From Vibrio bivalvicida (GTDB lineage: Bacteria; Pseudomonadota; Gammaproteobacteria; Enterobacterales; Vibrionaceae), in the NCBI RefSeq assembly GCF_001399455.2, contig NZ_LLEI02000021.1, positions 620,001-684,000 of the forward strand: DNA of 64,000 nucleotides, given 5' to 3'. A program made the position numbers and the translations under genes. A model generated the notes under the pieces. It saw only the letters and a program-made list of their open reading frames with translations, did not search any database and was not told the DNA's origin. Each line of letters opens with the position of its first letter. The stretch's first letter is position 1. Of the stretch, positions 18,401 to 29,300 are shown piece by piece.

Positions 18401-21400
18401 GGGATATCCAACATCAGCTGGCTGAAATATGGCGTGAGCTCCTTAAAGTAGAGTCTATTGGTTCTGACAGTCATTTCTTTGCACTTGGTGGAGACTCCAT
18501 TAGCGCTTTGCAAATGGTAGGTAAGCTTCGTCAACGAGGTTTGATGCTGACACCAAAGCAAGTGTTTGACCATCCGGTACTTGGTGAAATGGCGTTATGT
18601 GTTCTCGATAGCCAAATCAAACCAGCTGAACAAGGTGAGCTGAGTGGCAAAGTAGCCTTGCTACCAATGCAGAAGCGATTCATCGAACGTGGCTATTCTA
18701 ATAAAAACAAGCTAGATAAGAATGGCCAGTTAGAATTGTGCAACCAGTACGCAAAACTCAACTTGCCAACTCCGGTTAATGCAGACGCGATTGTCCGAGC
18801 ACTCAAGCAAGTGGTGCAACATCACGACGGTTTGCGTCTTTCTTTCGAAGCTCCGAATACAACAACATCTAACGCAGCAGAGTATCTAGCTGAATATGTT
18901 CCTAGCGCAGATTTTGCCTTCAACCTTTATGCAGAGCAGATAGACACCGATGCTGTGCAGAGTGCGATTAATCCGTCTGTTGGTAAGCAATTGTCTGTCG
19001 GCTTGAACGTTGAGACGGGCGAAATGCTGGTTGCCGTTCACCATCTTGTCATTGATGCGCTTTCTTGGCCGGTGCTTATTCAAGATTTGCTGGGGAGTTA
19101 CCAGCAAGAAATAGGTGTTGACTCTTATGCATTCGCTTCTAAAACGCACAATCAGGCTGACTGGTGTGAGGCATTAGAGAGTCTACCTGTCAGTCATAAA
19201 CAGTCCGAATTTTGGAATGCTCAGCGAGCAGAACCTGCTTTTGCAGAAGGTTGTGCTAAGCCAGGCGAAAGCAAAGGAATTCATAAGTACAGCTACCACA
19301 TAGCTAAGGATCTCGCTGAACCTTTATTTGCATCGACTCATGCCTTTGCCAGAATGAGCAAGGAGCAGACTTTGATGGCCTTGTCTGCGCTTGCAGTAAA
19401 ACAAATAACCTCTGTAAGCGAGGTCGTCATTCATCGTGAAAGCCATGGTCGATTCAGTGAGTCGTTTGGGTTGGATCTTTCACGCAGTGTTAACTGGCAT
19501 ACTGCGCTGTTCCCGCAAAAAGTTTTGTTAAGTGACAGCATTAGTGAACTCTTAGCGAGTGTAAAAGATGGCTCTCATGCAATCACCGATGGTGGTTTGA
19601 GTTATTCCGCGGGTGTTGTTCAGCAGAAATGGCAGTATCAAGACCATGTTGATGTGCTATTTAACTTCCTAGGCCGAGCAACGCAGGCTGATGTGGAGGG
19701 GGCTGAACTGGGTGAGTTTGGCTTATGGCGACCAGAAGACGCCAAAGCGGATGCCGCAATTGTATTGAATATCAGTGAAACTGATGATGGCTTTGACGTC
19801 GAATTGGAGTTTTCACTTTCTGCTCTGCCGAAAGCTCAGTGTGATGTGTATGTTCATCACTTAGAAGCGGCAATCAAAGCAATGACAGAACATTGCAAGT
19901 CTAACCAAGCCGTTTTGACACAAGCGGATGCGCCAAATACTAATCTCAGTCTCGCGACGTTAAGCCATGTAAGTAGTAATGCTCATCAACTTCCGAATCA
20001 AATTCTACCGCTGTCAACGTTACAGCAAGGGTTGTATTTCCACGCGCAGTTATCGCAAGACACAAGTACCTACGTCAACCAAATTACCTTACCTATATCG
20101 GGTGCTGATGCTAGCCAGTTAGAAGAAGGGTGGAAGGCCTTGATGAAGCGTCATTCGATTCTACGTAGTACGCTGCATCAAGTAGAAGGTCAGGCGCACC
20201 TGTATGTTTGGGGTGACCTTCCTATCACGAGCAGAGTCTTTGATGGGCGAGAGGAAGTAGGCTTTGAACTAGAGTCGTATAAACGTTCGCTCATTGAACT
20301 AGGTTTCGCACTGGAACAAGATGCGAGCGCCCAGCAGCTAAAACCTTTGTGGCGAGTAGATCTTGTGACAACGGGCGACAATGAGATCGCTTGTATCTTC
20401 ACCATCCACCACATTCTGATGGATGGTTGGAGCACCGGTGTTCTACTTAGCGAACTGTTTGCTCACTACCAAAATATGAGCCTGCCTGTTGTCAGCCATG
20501 ATTTTGCTGATTATTTAGAATGGGTTGTACAGCAAGAACCAGAAAGTGCTCAAGAGTACTGGCGTGAGTATTTGAATGGTGTTGAAGCGCCAACAATGTT
20601 GGTTGAACAATACGGTTCGCACACAGATAAACTAGGGCATGTGCGCCACAACGTGGACTACAGTGCCGAGGTACTGAGTGGCTGGCAGTCTCAACTCAAG
20701 TCATCTGGCATCACTCTGAACACTCTAATTCAGGGCGCCTGGTTACTGACGCTTCAACGCTACACGGGTCAGTCTCAGCCTGTTTTCGGCAATACGGTTG
20801 CAGGTCGACCATCGTCACTAGCAAACAGTGAAGCCATGGTTGGGCTTTTCATTAATACCTTGCCTGTTACATCAATGGTGGACTGGAAGGCGAAAACCAA
20901 TCAATGGCTTGCCGATATACAAGAGCAGGCGAGCGCACAGCGTGAATTCAGCCATGTCTCTTTGTCAGAGGTACAAGCACTTTCTTCGCTAGGAGATGCA
21001 CCACTGGCTGGTGAGAATCTGTTTGATTCGTTGGTGGTGTTTGAAAACTACCCATTGGATGAGAGCCTGTTTAGTGAAACTGGCCTTAAAATTGGCGAGC
21101 CTGACAGTTATGAGTTTACGCATTACCCGCTAACGCTGGCGGTATTGCCAGGTGAATCATTACGCATTGTTTTTGCGTACGACTCAGCGAAATTCTCTCA
21201 GTCAGATATTGATGCGCTGTCAGCAACGACATCTCATTATCTTGAGCAGCTTGTCGACAAACTGACTCACAACTTGAGTGACATTGATGCATTGGACGCC
21301 GAGCAACAGTCTCGCTTGTCTGATCATGTAAAAGCGTCTGAACCTTGGACTTACAAACCCTTCACTGAACTGTTAAAAGAGCAGGTGCTTGCTCAACCAG

Positions 21401-24400
21401 ATAGTGAAGCGCTTGTGGCGAATCCTCTTGGGGGAACGGCCTTATCAGCTAATGGCTCGGAACGGCTTGCTTTGTCATACCAACAGCTAGATGACTTCAG
21501 TGATGGTGTGGCCGCTGATCTAATCGCACGTGGAATTCAACGAGACCAACGGGTTGGTGTGATGTTTGCCCGTGGATCCGACATGCTGGTGGCAATGATC
21601 GGTGTGTTGAAAGCCGGAGCTGCATTCCTACCTTTAGATCCTTCATACCCTCAAGACCGACTGGCCTACATGGTTGAAGATAGCGATGCACAATGGCTGA
21701 TTTCTGACGATAGTTCGCAACAGCTGGCACGTGAGATTTGTCAGCGAGATAGCATCATTGCGTATTCTGATATCGATCTTCAGCAGCCTCTTTTAAGTCG
21801 TCCTGAAATTTTTGAAGAGCAGCTGGCGTATGTGATCTATACCTCGGGCTCAACTGGTAAACCTAAAGGTGTGTGTGTTTCTCATTCTGGTCTGAGCATG
21901 CATGTTCAAACCATTGGCCAACGATATGGCATGACGCCACAAGACATCGAGCTGCACTTTGCTTCAATCAGTTTTGATGGTGCAGTAGAGAGATGGACTG
22001 TGCCCCTGGCCTTCGGTTCAAAACTTGTGATTCGAGACCAGCAGCTTTGGAGTGCACAAGAAACATGTGAAGTGCTGGATCGTGAAGCTGTGACCATCGC
22101 GTGTTTCCCGCCAAGCTATGTTGGACCACTGCTAGAGTGGATTGAGGTTGAACAGCCAACATTATCGGTACGCTCTTGGACTCTGGGTGGTGAAGCCTTT
22201 ACACGAGAGACCTATTTCAAGCTTCAGCAGGTACTGAATCCGAAGCGTATTATCAATGGATACGGCCCGACGGAAACAGTCGTGACGCCAATGATCTGGC
22301 AGGCTTATCCTGAAACGCCGCTAGAAAGTGCTTACGCACCTATCGGTACTGCTGTCGGTGCACGTAGTCTGTATGTATTGGACAGCGACCTTCGTTCGGT
22401 TCCGTCTGGTGTCAGTGGTGAATTGTATATTGGTGAAGAAGTTGGCTTAGCTCGCGGTTATCTTGATCGTCCAGACTTAACAGCCGAGCGTTTTGTTCCA
22501 GACCCATTTGCGAATAATGGAGAGCGTATGTATCGCACTGGCGACTTAGTTCGCTGGCGCAAAGATGGCGTAATGGAGTATCTGGGTCGGACAGATGACC
22601 AAATAAAAATTCGAGGCTTCCGTGTTGAATTAGGTGAAATCGAATCACGATTACAGAGTATCAGTGGCAGTAAGCTGAGTGCTATCACCGCCTTTGAAGG
22701 TTCAGCTGGAAAGTACTTGGTCGGCTACGTAGAAGGTCAGACTGACCTAATAAACTGCGATGATATTCTCGCTCAAATGGCGAAAACACTGCCTGACTAT
22801 ATGGTGCCTTCACAGCTTGTGGTGATGGGGTCAATGCCGCTGACGCCAGCAAGTAAAGTCGACAAGAAAAAACTGCCGCAGCCTGATAATCATGTTCAGC
22901 ACAAAGCCTATGAAGCGCCAACAGGTGAGATTGAGCAGCTTCTTGCTCAAGAATGGCAAGCCTTGTTTGGACTGGAGCAAGTCAGTCGTAATGATGATTT
23001 CTTCGCTCTGGGTGGTCAGTCATTGCTCGCTACCCAGCTCGTTGGACGCTTGCAACAAAAACACCAAATTCGTCTTTTACTCCAGAGTGTTTTTGATTCT
23101 CCAAGACTAGATGTGATGGCAACTCAGTGTACATCACTCAAAGAACCCGCAGTTACAATCAAGCCAGTGCCGCGCATGGAATACATGCCAGTGAGTGCTT
23201 CGCAGAAGCGTTTATGGTTTGTTCAACAACTGATGCCTGAAAGCTCTGCGTATCACATGCCGCTTGGCCTTAAGTTAAAAGGCGAAGTGAATAGAGAATG
23301 GTTAGAACATTCGTTGCGCACTGTGATTGGCCGCCATGAGGCTCTGCGTACCAGCTTCGTGCAGGTAGATGGTGAGCTGATGCAGTCTATCCATTCTGAT
23401 GACGATGTAAGTCAATTCGCATTAGCAGAATACTCAGCTGATGAGTTCTCCGACCTAGAGGCTCAGCGCCTCAACTGGATCGGTGAAACCTTTGATTTGT
23501 CATCGCCTTCATTATTGAGAGCTTACTTAATCAAGCATTCAGAGCAGGAGTTTGAGTTACTTCTGGTTGTCCATCACATTGTCTCTGATGGTATTTCGAT
23601 TCAAAACCTAATGCGAGAGCTGTCAGCTGTTTATTCGTCGGACGGTCATTCAGGGCAGTTTGAGCCAAACATTGAGACTGACGCGCTGGATTACGCCGAT
23701 TACGCTAGCTGGCAGCAAGAGTGGTTAAAATCAGACAGCGCCAAAGAATCACTGTTATGGTGGAAAGCGGCGTTAGCAAAAGATATTGAGCCGCTTGTGC
23801 TCCATAGCGATGTCGCGAGAGATCAGCTAGAAACCACCGGTCAGCGTCATCACTTCACTCTGACCAAGCAGCAGGTCAACGAGATTGAGACTCTTGCTGA
23901 ACAAAGCGCAACAACCCCATTTAACGTTATGTTAAGCCTGTGGCACTTATTACTTCACAAGTATTCTGGGCGTGATGAAATACGAGTCGGTATCCCGGTT
24001 GCGGGCCGAACACAGTTGGACACTCAGCAGATGCAAGGCTGCTTCATTAACAATTTGGTGATCCCTGCGCAGTTAGATGCGGCCATGAGCTATGAAAATC
24101 TGCTCCATGAGACAAAACGTTTTACTGAGCAGGCGTTGACCCATCAGGATGTGCCATTTGAAGTACTGGTAGAGTCACTTGGTGTGACGGGTAATTTGCA
24201 GCACCATCCGTTGTACCAGACGAGTTTCAACTTCCAACGTATTGAGCGCTCAATTCTCACTGAATGGGGAGGATTACAAGCAGAAGCGTTTGATCCGGGC
24301 GTGGTTGCGGCTCAGTTAGAATTAAGCTTAGATGTTCAGGCTTATGATGACGGCGAATGGAGTGGGTTTGTTAACTACGCTGCGCCTGTATTCGATAAAA

Positions 24401-26394
24401 CGTTTGTCGAAGCGTTACTTGGTCACTGGCTCAAGCTGCTTGAACAAGTTGCATTGCATCCTAACGCGATGCTGTCTGAACTCAAGTTGGTTGATTCTGA
24501 CGAGTTCGCACAAATTGAAGCATTCAACGCGACGAAGAAATCTTGGGGTGAAATGCTCCCTCCACCAGTCGCTGTTGAAGCTCAAGCAAAGCGCAAACCT
24601 GAGGCGATTGCTTTGTCCATGGGGTTGCAGTCGATGACTTACGCTGAATTCGACACCAAAGTGAATCAGTTGGCTCAGTGGCTCCGTCAACAAGGTGTGG
24701 GCGAAGAAACCAGAGTTGGCCTTGGTTTACCACGTTCGTTTGAACTAGTGATTGGCTTACATGCGATTACTCGTGCTGGTGGTGCTTATGTGCCATTGGA
24801 CCCAAGTTATCCAGCAGAACGTTTGAATTACATTCTTGAGTCTGCGGATGTATCCATTTTACTGACCGATAGTGAGACCTTGCCACAATGGCCAGAAAAT
24901 CCTCAATGTCAGTATGTGGCGGTAAATCAGGCTGAGATCTTACAGCAAATCAACGAGCAGAGCTCTGAGGCTCCAGTGGTAAATTGGCAGGCTGATCAGT
25001 CTCTGTATGTCATCTTTACCTCCGGTTCTACAGGACTACCAAAAGGCGTGGTAAACACCCAGTCGGCACTGCACAACCGCTTGGCTTGGATGCAAAACGA
25101 GTATCAGTTAGATGCCAGTGACTGTGTCCTTCAGAAAACACCGTTTAGCTTTGATGTCTCCGTGTGGGAGTTCTTCTGGCCACTTATGTATGGTGCAAGA
25201 CTAGCGATTGCTGAGCCAGATCATCACCGACAACCTGAGCTATTGCATAACACCATTCGAGAGCAGGGCGTAACGACGATCCATTTCGTTCCCTCAATGC
25301 TTCATGCTTTTGAAAGTGAAACGGATATTGGAGAGTGCAGCAGTCTGCGCCGCATTATTTGCAGCGGTGAAGCCTTACCTGCTGAGTTGACAGAAAAAGT
25401 GTTGACGGGTGCGCCAGATTGTCAGCTACATAACCTTTATGGTCCGACTGAAGCGGCTATCGATGTGACTTACTGGCAATGTGAATTGCCTGTCGGTAAG
25501 CGCATCCCGATTGGTCATGCAATTAGCAACACTCAACTTCATGTATTGGATGATTGTTGGAACCCAGTCCCAGTCGGTGTGCCTGGTGAGCTATACCTTG
25601 CGGGTGATGGTCTCGCGCGTGAATACCTATCCAGACCGGACTTGACAGCCGATCGCTTTGTGCCAAATCCGTTTGCGTGCGAGCAAGATGGGAACATTGG
25701 TTCTCGTATGTACCGCACCGGTGACCAGGTGGTTCGCATGCCAGATGGCAGACTTGAATATCTGGGTCGATTGGATCATCAGGTAAAAATCCGTGGGCTT
25801 CGTATTGAGCTGGAAGAAATTGAGAATGTTCTTAACCAACACGATGACGTCGATGAGTCTGCTGTTATAGCTTACGAGCATCAAACAGGCACGCAGCTTG
25901 TCGCCTACGTGGTTTGTGGTGATTGGAGTTTGGAAAAAGAAGTGGCTGCTAAAGCGCACTTGAATGACCAACTTCCAGACTACATGGTTCCCGCGATCTA
26001 CGTTGCACTGGATGAGATGCCTCTTTCACCAAATGGCAAGCGTGATCGCAAAGCGCTGCCTTCTCCAGAGTGGAGTCAGGTGGAATATCGCGCCCCAGAG
26101 AGTGAACTGGAAATTTGGTTTGCCAACACTTGGCAGCAAGTCCTTGGCTCAGAAAAAGTGGGCTTAGACGATAACTTCTTTGCGCTCGGAGGTCATTCTC
26201 TGTTAGCCACACGTATCGTCGCTCAAGCACAAAAAGAGCTCGATTTAGCGATCTCATTAAAAGACTTCTTTGCCGCTGGGACGCTACAGGCGTTAACGGA
26301 TGCACTTCAATCTCAGTATCAGGCAAACAATGAACAAGAACAGGATGAACTCGACGCCATGGCAGCACTAATGGACGAGTTGGAATTGTTATGA
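15481..26394 (+). CDS. Non-ribosomal peptide synthetase, three modules (amphibactin-type siderophore)
   Basis: This 3637-residue enzyme reads C-A-T-E, C-A-T, C-A-T. Active-site markers are: C1 HHLITDAW at 146; A1 YTSGSTGKPKG near 611; T1 LGGDSI with Ser1006; epimerase HHLVIDALSW at 1187 and ESHGR; C2 HHILMDGW at 1643; A2 near 2120; T2 LGGQSL with Ser2514; C3 HHIVSDG at 2698; A3 near 3179; T3 LGGHSL with Ser3573. The pocket residues of A1 and A2 read by alignment as D-G-E-C-T-G-G-V-T, the same in both, suiting a modified ornithine. A3 reads D-V-W-H-I-S-L-I-D, a serine pocket. An initial C domain suggests acylation of residue 1 with a fatty acid. The stop overlaps the start of the next NRPS (ATGA). 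Confidence 0.93.
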   Translation: MSVDDITMTPANGGWSPLSHSQQRLWLFHQLMPESIAYNLGGVAWLSGEGITKEKVLDALSKILEMHPVLRIKIEQRDGQPQQSAHYDRIPVAFVDLTDEADATDIVKREAKAQAYQSYNLGNELLCRFHLYQLAEDRFALSIAAHHLITDAWSLQLFVSSIVQFVSGKSPKSPKGISYFDFSKSQNDFDPVKEKADWEALKLMGEEPCILQGKTTQEQSAYTAGHIEESLGIDESILVEKAAKHFSVTKFEVLSSALLLTLSSYANNSQPTITVPALNRDSANRRNIGFYVNNAVLGVQANPELNLKEVVQQVKSNLRNSLKFSHLPIEKLLGQTPLPTIAFNYRSHGHKLTVKSIGEHGNTIKGVFEEFPVTETPFELVLDAIAGEQLSLRLVYAQEKFTQAQIDSILSTYKNVLNQICQSPQQSLAQTNALSSSDAVALEAHSTVQQTWNPVTFMALVAEQAKLRPEKVALKHGDNTLTYAELDAQSNVIAHSLRQREVQSEGVVGVMMERGTDMLVAMLGIMKAGCAFLPLDPDYPAERIGFMLEDSEAQQLLTQQHLMDKAQDLFIHLESSEECIDIESLLASEVPALNDCSYQEINLDQLAYLIYTSGSTGKPKGVAVSHRGLTMHVQTIGEQYGMTPEDTELHFASISFDGAVERWTVPLAFGSMLIIRDQQLWTPEKTTQVLVDENVTIACFPPSYAGPWLDWVEQTQPDLALRSLTLGGEAFTRETFERIQRVVNPPRIVNGYGPTETVVTPMIWRAYPEDKLESSYAPIGQPVGDRKLYVLDENLKQVPFGSVGELYIGMESGLARGYLKRSDLTAERFIPDPFAANGERMYRTGDLVRFRQDGAVEYLGRADQQVKIRGFRIELGEIESRLQTLANAEFCAVVAHESPTGKRLVGYVQLAEAEQKSESQWRTELASQLPDYMVPSRIIVNQTLPLTPAGKVDRKQLAVPDWDEEQKAGAPLEGDIQHQLAEIWRELLKVESIGSDSHFFALGGDSISALQMVGKLRQRGLMLTPKQVFDHPVLGEMALCVLDSQIKPAEQGELSGKVALLPMQKRFIERGYSNKNKLDKNGQLELCNQYAKLNLPTPVNADAIVRALKQVVQHHDGLRLSFEAPNTTTSNAAEYLAEYVPSADFAFNLYAEQIDTDAVQSAINPSVGKQLSVGLNVETGEMLVAVHHLVIDALSWPVLIQDLLGSYQQEIGVDSYAFASKTHNQADWCEALESLPVSHKQSEFWNAQRAEPAFAEGCAKPGESKGIHKYSYHIAKDLAEPLFASTHAFARMSKEQTLMALSALAVKQITSVSEVVIHRESHGRFSESFGLDLSRSVNWHTALFPQKVLLSDSISELLASVKDGSHAITDGGLSYSAGVVQQKWQYQDHVDVLFNFLGRATQADVEGAELGEFGLWRPEDAKADAAIVLNISETDDGFDVELEFSLSALPKAQCDVYVHHLEAAIKAMTEHCKSNQAVLTQADAPNTNLSLATLSHVSSNAHQLPNQILPLSTLQQGLYFHAQLSQDTSTYVNQITLPISGADASQLEEGWKALMKRHSILRSTLHQVEGQAHLYVWGDLPITSRVFDGREEVGFELESYKRSLIELGFALEQDASAQQLKPLWRVDLVTTGDNEIACIFTIHHILMDGWSTGVLLSELFAHYQNMSLPVVSHDFADYLEWVVQQEPESAQEYWREYLNGVEAPTMLVEQYGSHTDKLGHVRHNVDYSAEVLSGWQSQLKSSGITLNTLIQGAWLLTLQRYTGQSQPVFGNTVAGRPSSLANSEAMVGLFINTLPVTSMVDWKAKTNQWLADIQEQASAQREFSHVSLSEVQALSSLGDAPLAGENLFDSLVVFENYPLDESLFSETGLKIGEPDSYEFTHYPLTLAVLPGESLRIVFAYDSAKFSQSDIDALSATTSHYLEQLVDKLTHNLSDIDALDAEQQSRLSDHVKASEPWTYKPFTELLKEQVLAQPDSEALVANPLGGTALSANGSERLALSYQQLDDFSDGVAADLIARGIQRDQRVGVMFARGSDMLVAMIGVLKAGAAFLPLDPSYPQDRLAYMVEDSDAQWLISDDSSQQLAREICQRDSIIAYSDIDLQQPLLSRPEIFEEQLAYVIYTSGSTGKPKGVCVSHSGLSMHVQTIGQRYGMTPQDIELHFASISFDGAVERWTVPLAFGSKLVIRDQQLWSAQETCEVLDREAVTIACFPPSYVGPLLEWIEVEQPTLSVRSWTLGGEAFTRETYFKLQQVLNPKRIINGYGPTETVVTPMIWQAYPETPLESAYAPIGTAVGARSLYVLDSDLRSVPSGVSGELYIGEEVGLARGYLDRPDLTAERFVPDPFANNGERMYRTGDLVRWRKDGVMEYLGRTDDQIKIRGFRVELGEIESRLQSISGSKLSAITAFEGSAGKYLVGYVEGQTDLINCDDILAQMAKTLPDYMVPSQLVVMGSMPLTPASKVDKKKLPQPDNHVQHKAYEAPTGEIEQLLAQEWQALFGLEQVSRNDDFFALGGQSLLATQLVGRLQQKHQIRLLLQSVFDSPRLDVMATQCTSLKEPAVTIKPVPRMEYMPVSASQKRLWFVQQLMPESSAYHMPLGLKLKGEVNREWLEHSLRTVIGRHEALRTSFVQVDGELMQSIHSDDDVSQFALAEYSADEFSDLEAQRLNWIGETFDLSSPSLLRAYLIKHSEQEFELLLVVHHIVSDGISIQNLMRELSAVYSSDGHSGQFEPNIETDALDYADYASWQQEWLKSDSAKESLLWWKAALAKDIEPLVLHSDVARDQLETTGQRHHFTLTKQQVNEIETLAEQSATTPFNVMLSLWHLLLHKYSGRDEIRVGIPVAGRTQLDTQQMQGCFINNLVIPAQLDAAMSYENLLHETKRFTEQALTHQDVPFEVLVESLGVTGNLQHHPLYQTSFNFQRIERSILTEWGGLQAEAFDPGVVAAQLELSLDVQAYDDGEWSGFVNYAAPVFDKTFVEALLGHWLKLLEQVALHPNAMLSELKLVDSDEFAQIEAFNATKKSWGEMLPPPVAVEAQAKRKPEAIALSMGLQSMTYAEFDTKVNQLAQWLRQQGVGEETRVGLGLPRSFELVIGLHAITRAGGAYVPLDPSYPAERLNYILESADVSILLTDSETLPQWPENPQCQYVAVNQAEILQQINEQSSEAPVVNWQADQSLYVIFTSGSTGLPKGVVNTQSALHNRLAWMQNEYQLDASDCVLQKTPFSFDVSVWEFFWPLMYGARLAIAEPDHHRQPELLHNTIREQGVTTIHFVPSMLHAFESETDIGECSSLRRIICSGEALPAELTEKVLTGAPDCQLHNLYGPTEAAIDVTYWQCELPVGKRIPIGHAISNTQLHVLDDCWNPVPVGVPGELYLAGDGLAREYLSRPDLTADRFVPNPFACEQDGNIGSRMYRTGDQVVRMPDGRLEYLGRLDHQVKIRGLRIELEEIENVLNQHDDVDESAVIAYEHQTGTQLVAYVVCGDWSLEKEVAAKAHLNDQLPDYMVPAIYVALDEMPLSPNGKRDRKALPSPEWSQVEYRAPESELEIWFANTWQQVLGSEKVGLDDNFFALGGHSLLATRIVAQAQKELDLAISLKDFFAAGTLQALTDALQSQYQANNEQEQDELDAMAALMDELELL

Positions 26395-29300
26395 CCCAAG
26401 AATCAAACTTAAAAGCACAACAAAAACCAAAAATAGACAAATTTGCATTAGCAAAACGTTTTCTAAACCTTGGTGAGCAAGAGCAGGCGAAATTTATCGC
26501 TTTGCTTGACGCCAAAGGAATGAGTTTCGAAAAGTTACCGATTGTCCCAGCAGAGGAGGTGCGTGATGTGCCTCTTTCTCCGGCGCAGAAAAGACTTTGG
26601 GACATTTATCAGCTTGATGCTGGTAATAGTGCTTACCATATCAGTGGTGGTTTTGAGCTAATTGGTGAGCTCTCTACCGATAAAATGGAACTGGCGCTTG
26701 CTGGTGTCATGAGTAAACACCACGCCCTAAGAACGCGCTTTGTTGTTTCGGACCAAGGTGAGCCGAAGCAACATGTTGACCAGCACTGTATTGCTCACGT
26801 TGAGCTTAAAGATGCTAGGCATTTAGCGGAAAGTCAGTTGAGCGAATGGACTGCGGAATTTATTGCCAAGCCATTTGATTTACTTCATGAAATGCCAGTT
26901 CGAATGGCGTGCATTCGCGCATCTGAAGATAAAACTCATGTGATCATTGTGATGCATCATATTGTGTCTGACGGCTGGTCTATTGGATTGTTTATGCAGG
27001 ACTTGGTCACCGCCTATCAGGGTGAGTCTCTAGAGCCATTGAGCATTCAGTACAGTGACTTTTCTGTCTGGCAGGATGCACTGCTAAAAGTGGGTAAAGG
27101 GGATAAGGATCTTCAATTCTGGCAGCAAGAGTTAGGTGAGAAGCAGCCGCAAAAACTGTTTGAGTGGACGGGCGATATTGAACCTAATCAGCGTCGAGAA
27201 GCACAGCAGGTAAGCCTAAAGTTTGGTGGTAATGTTTCTGAACGCATTGCACGCCTTGCAAGGCAAAATAACGTCACCACTTCGAGCTTCTGGCTAGCCA
27301 TTTGGCAGGCTGCGCTGTTCAAGTTGACAGGACGTAACGATATCAATATTGGTATGCCAATGGCTAACCGCGCCCGACCAGAAGTATCTGACGTTATTGG
27401 CTTTTTCGTAAACACTAATGTGGTTTCGCAAGACATACAACCTGAGCATAGCTTTGGTCAAACAATGACTAGATCTCACAGCAAAGTGCTGGAGATTCAG
27501 GAACACCAGCTATTGCCGTTTGATCGTGTGGTTTCTTCATTGTTGAGGGAAAGGTTGGTTGGCGAAACGCCTTACTTTCAAGTGTTGTTTAACCATCAGG
27601 TAAATCAAACCGAGTCGGTTGAATTTGCTCCGGGTGTGGCGGCAAAGCCGCTGGTGCTTAAAGGTAACTATGCTCTGTTTGATGTTGCCTTGGATGTGTT
27701 GGAATCTTCGAGCGGTACTTTGGTTACGCTGACCTATGCCAAAGACCGTATCGACCCCGAGATAATGGTCTCGCTTACTAGCACTCTGAACCTGTTGGTC
27801 TCACAAGCAGAGGAAAACCTAAATACACCATTGGCTGCGCTTAACTCACTGGATGAGGCTCAACTCGCCAGATTATCCGAACTGTCGCAGCCAGAAGGTG
27901 GGTGGCGTTATCAACCCGTGACTGAACTGTTCGACCTTCAGGGTATTAAGCAACCGTCAGCCACTGCATTAAAACACGGCCAGCAAAGTGTCACGTTTAA
28001 ACAGCTGGAAGAAAAATCGAACCAGTTGGCGAACCAGTTAGTAGAGCTGGGTGTCGTTCGCGATCAAGCTGTGGGCGTTCTTTTTGAGCGCGGCAAGGAT
28101 ATGATCATAGCGATGATCGCCATTATGAAGGCTGGTGGTGCGTTTCTACCGCTTGACCCTGATTATCCGACCGACCGATTGGCTTACATGATCGAGGATT
28201 CTGCTGCGAGCTTGGTCATCAGCGAGCAATCATTGCGCTCACGTTGGGAAGAGATTAATTCACACGTCCTTTCACATTCAGATCAGGCGGCTTCAGTTTC
28301 ACCGCTTTATCTGGATACGTTAGATTGGCAAGGCCTATCAAAAGCCAAGCCAGAAGTAGAACTCTTGCCAGAGCAGTTGGCTTACATCATCTACACATCA
28401 GGGTCGACGGGTAAGCCTAAAGGCGTCGCGATCGCCCACGATGGCCTGAGTATGCATGTGCAAACGATTGGTGCTCAGTATGGGATGACGCAAGATGACG
28501 TTGAGCTTCACTTTGCTTCAATCAGTTTTGATGGGGCGGTAGAGCGCTGGACAGTGCCATTGGCGTTTGGTTCTCGCTTGGTGATTCGCGATCAGCAACT
28601 TTGGAGTGCGGAGCAGACCTGTGATGTGCTCAAGGAGGAAGGGATTACGATAGCCTGTTTCCCTCCAAGCTATGTCGGTCCTTTATTGGACTGGATTGAG
28701 ACGACTCAGCCTCAGTTGAATGTACGTTCTTGGACTTTGGGTGGTGAAGCCTTTACCCGTGAAACCTATGACCGCCTGCAATCTGTTGTAAATCCGCCAC
28801 GTATTATCAATGGCTATGGGCCAACAGAAACCGTGGTAACACCAATGATCTGGCGTGCTTACCCACGTGATAAGCTGACCAGCGCCTATGCACCTATCGG
28901 TCAACCTGTTGGGGCTCGTAGGCTTTATGTGTTAGATGGCTTGCTTAACCAAGTTGCCCAAGGCGCAGTCGGGGAGTTGTACATTGGTGAAGAAGTTGGC
29001 CTCGCACGCGGGTATCTGGGCAAGCCAGATATGACCTCAGAACGTTTTATGCCGGATCCATTTACCAATAATGGCGATCGCATGTATCGCACCGGTGACT
29101 TAGTTCGTTGGCGGGAAGACGGTGTCATGGAATATTTTGGCCGTGTTGACCAACAGATAAAAATCCGTGGATTCAGAATCGAGCTGGGTGAGATCGAATC
29201 AAGGCTTCAGCAAATATCCGGTGTCGAGACTTGCGTGGTTGCGGCGCATCGTCATGGCTCTATGACCCACCTTGTGGGTTACCTGCACGGCGCTGAAGCA

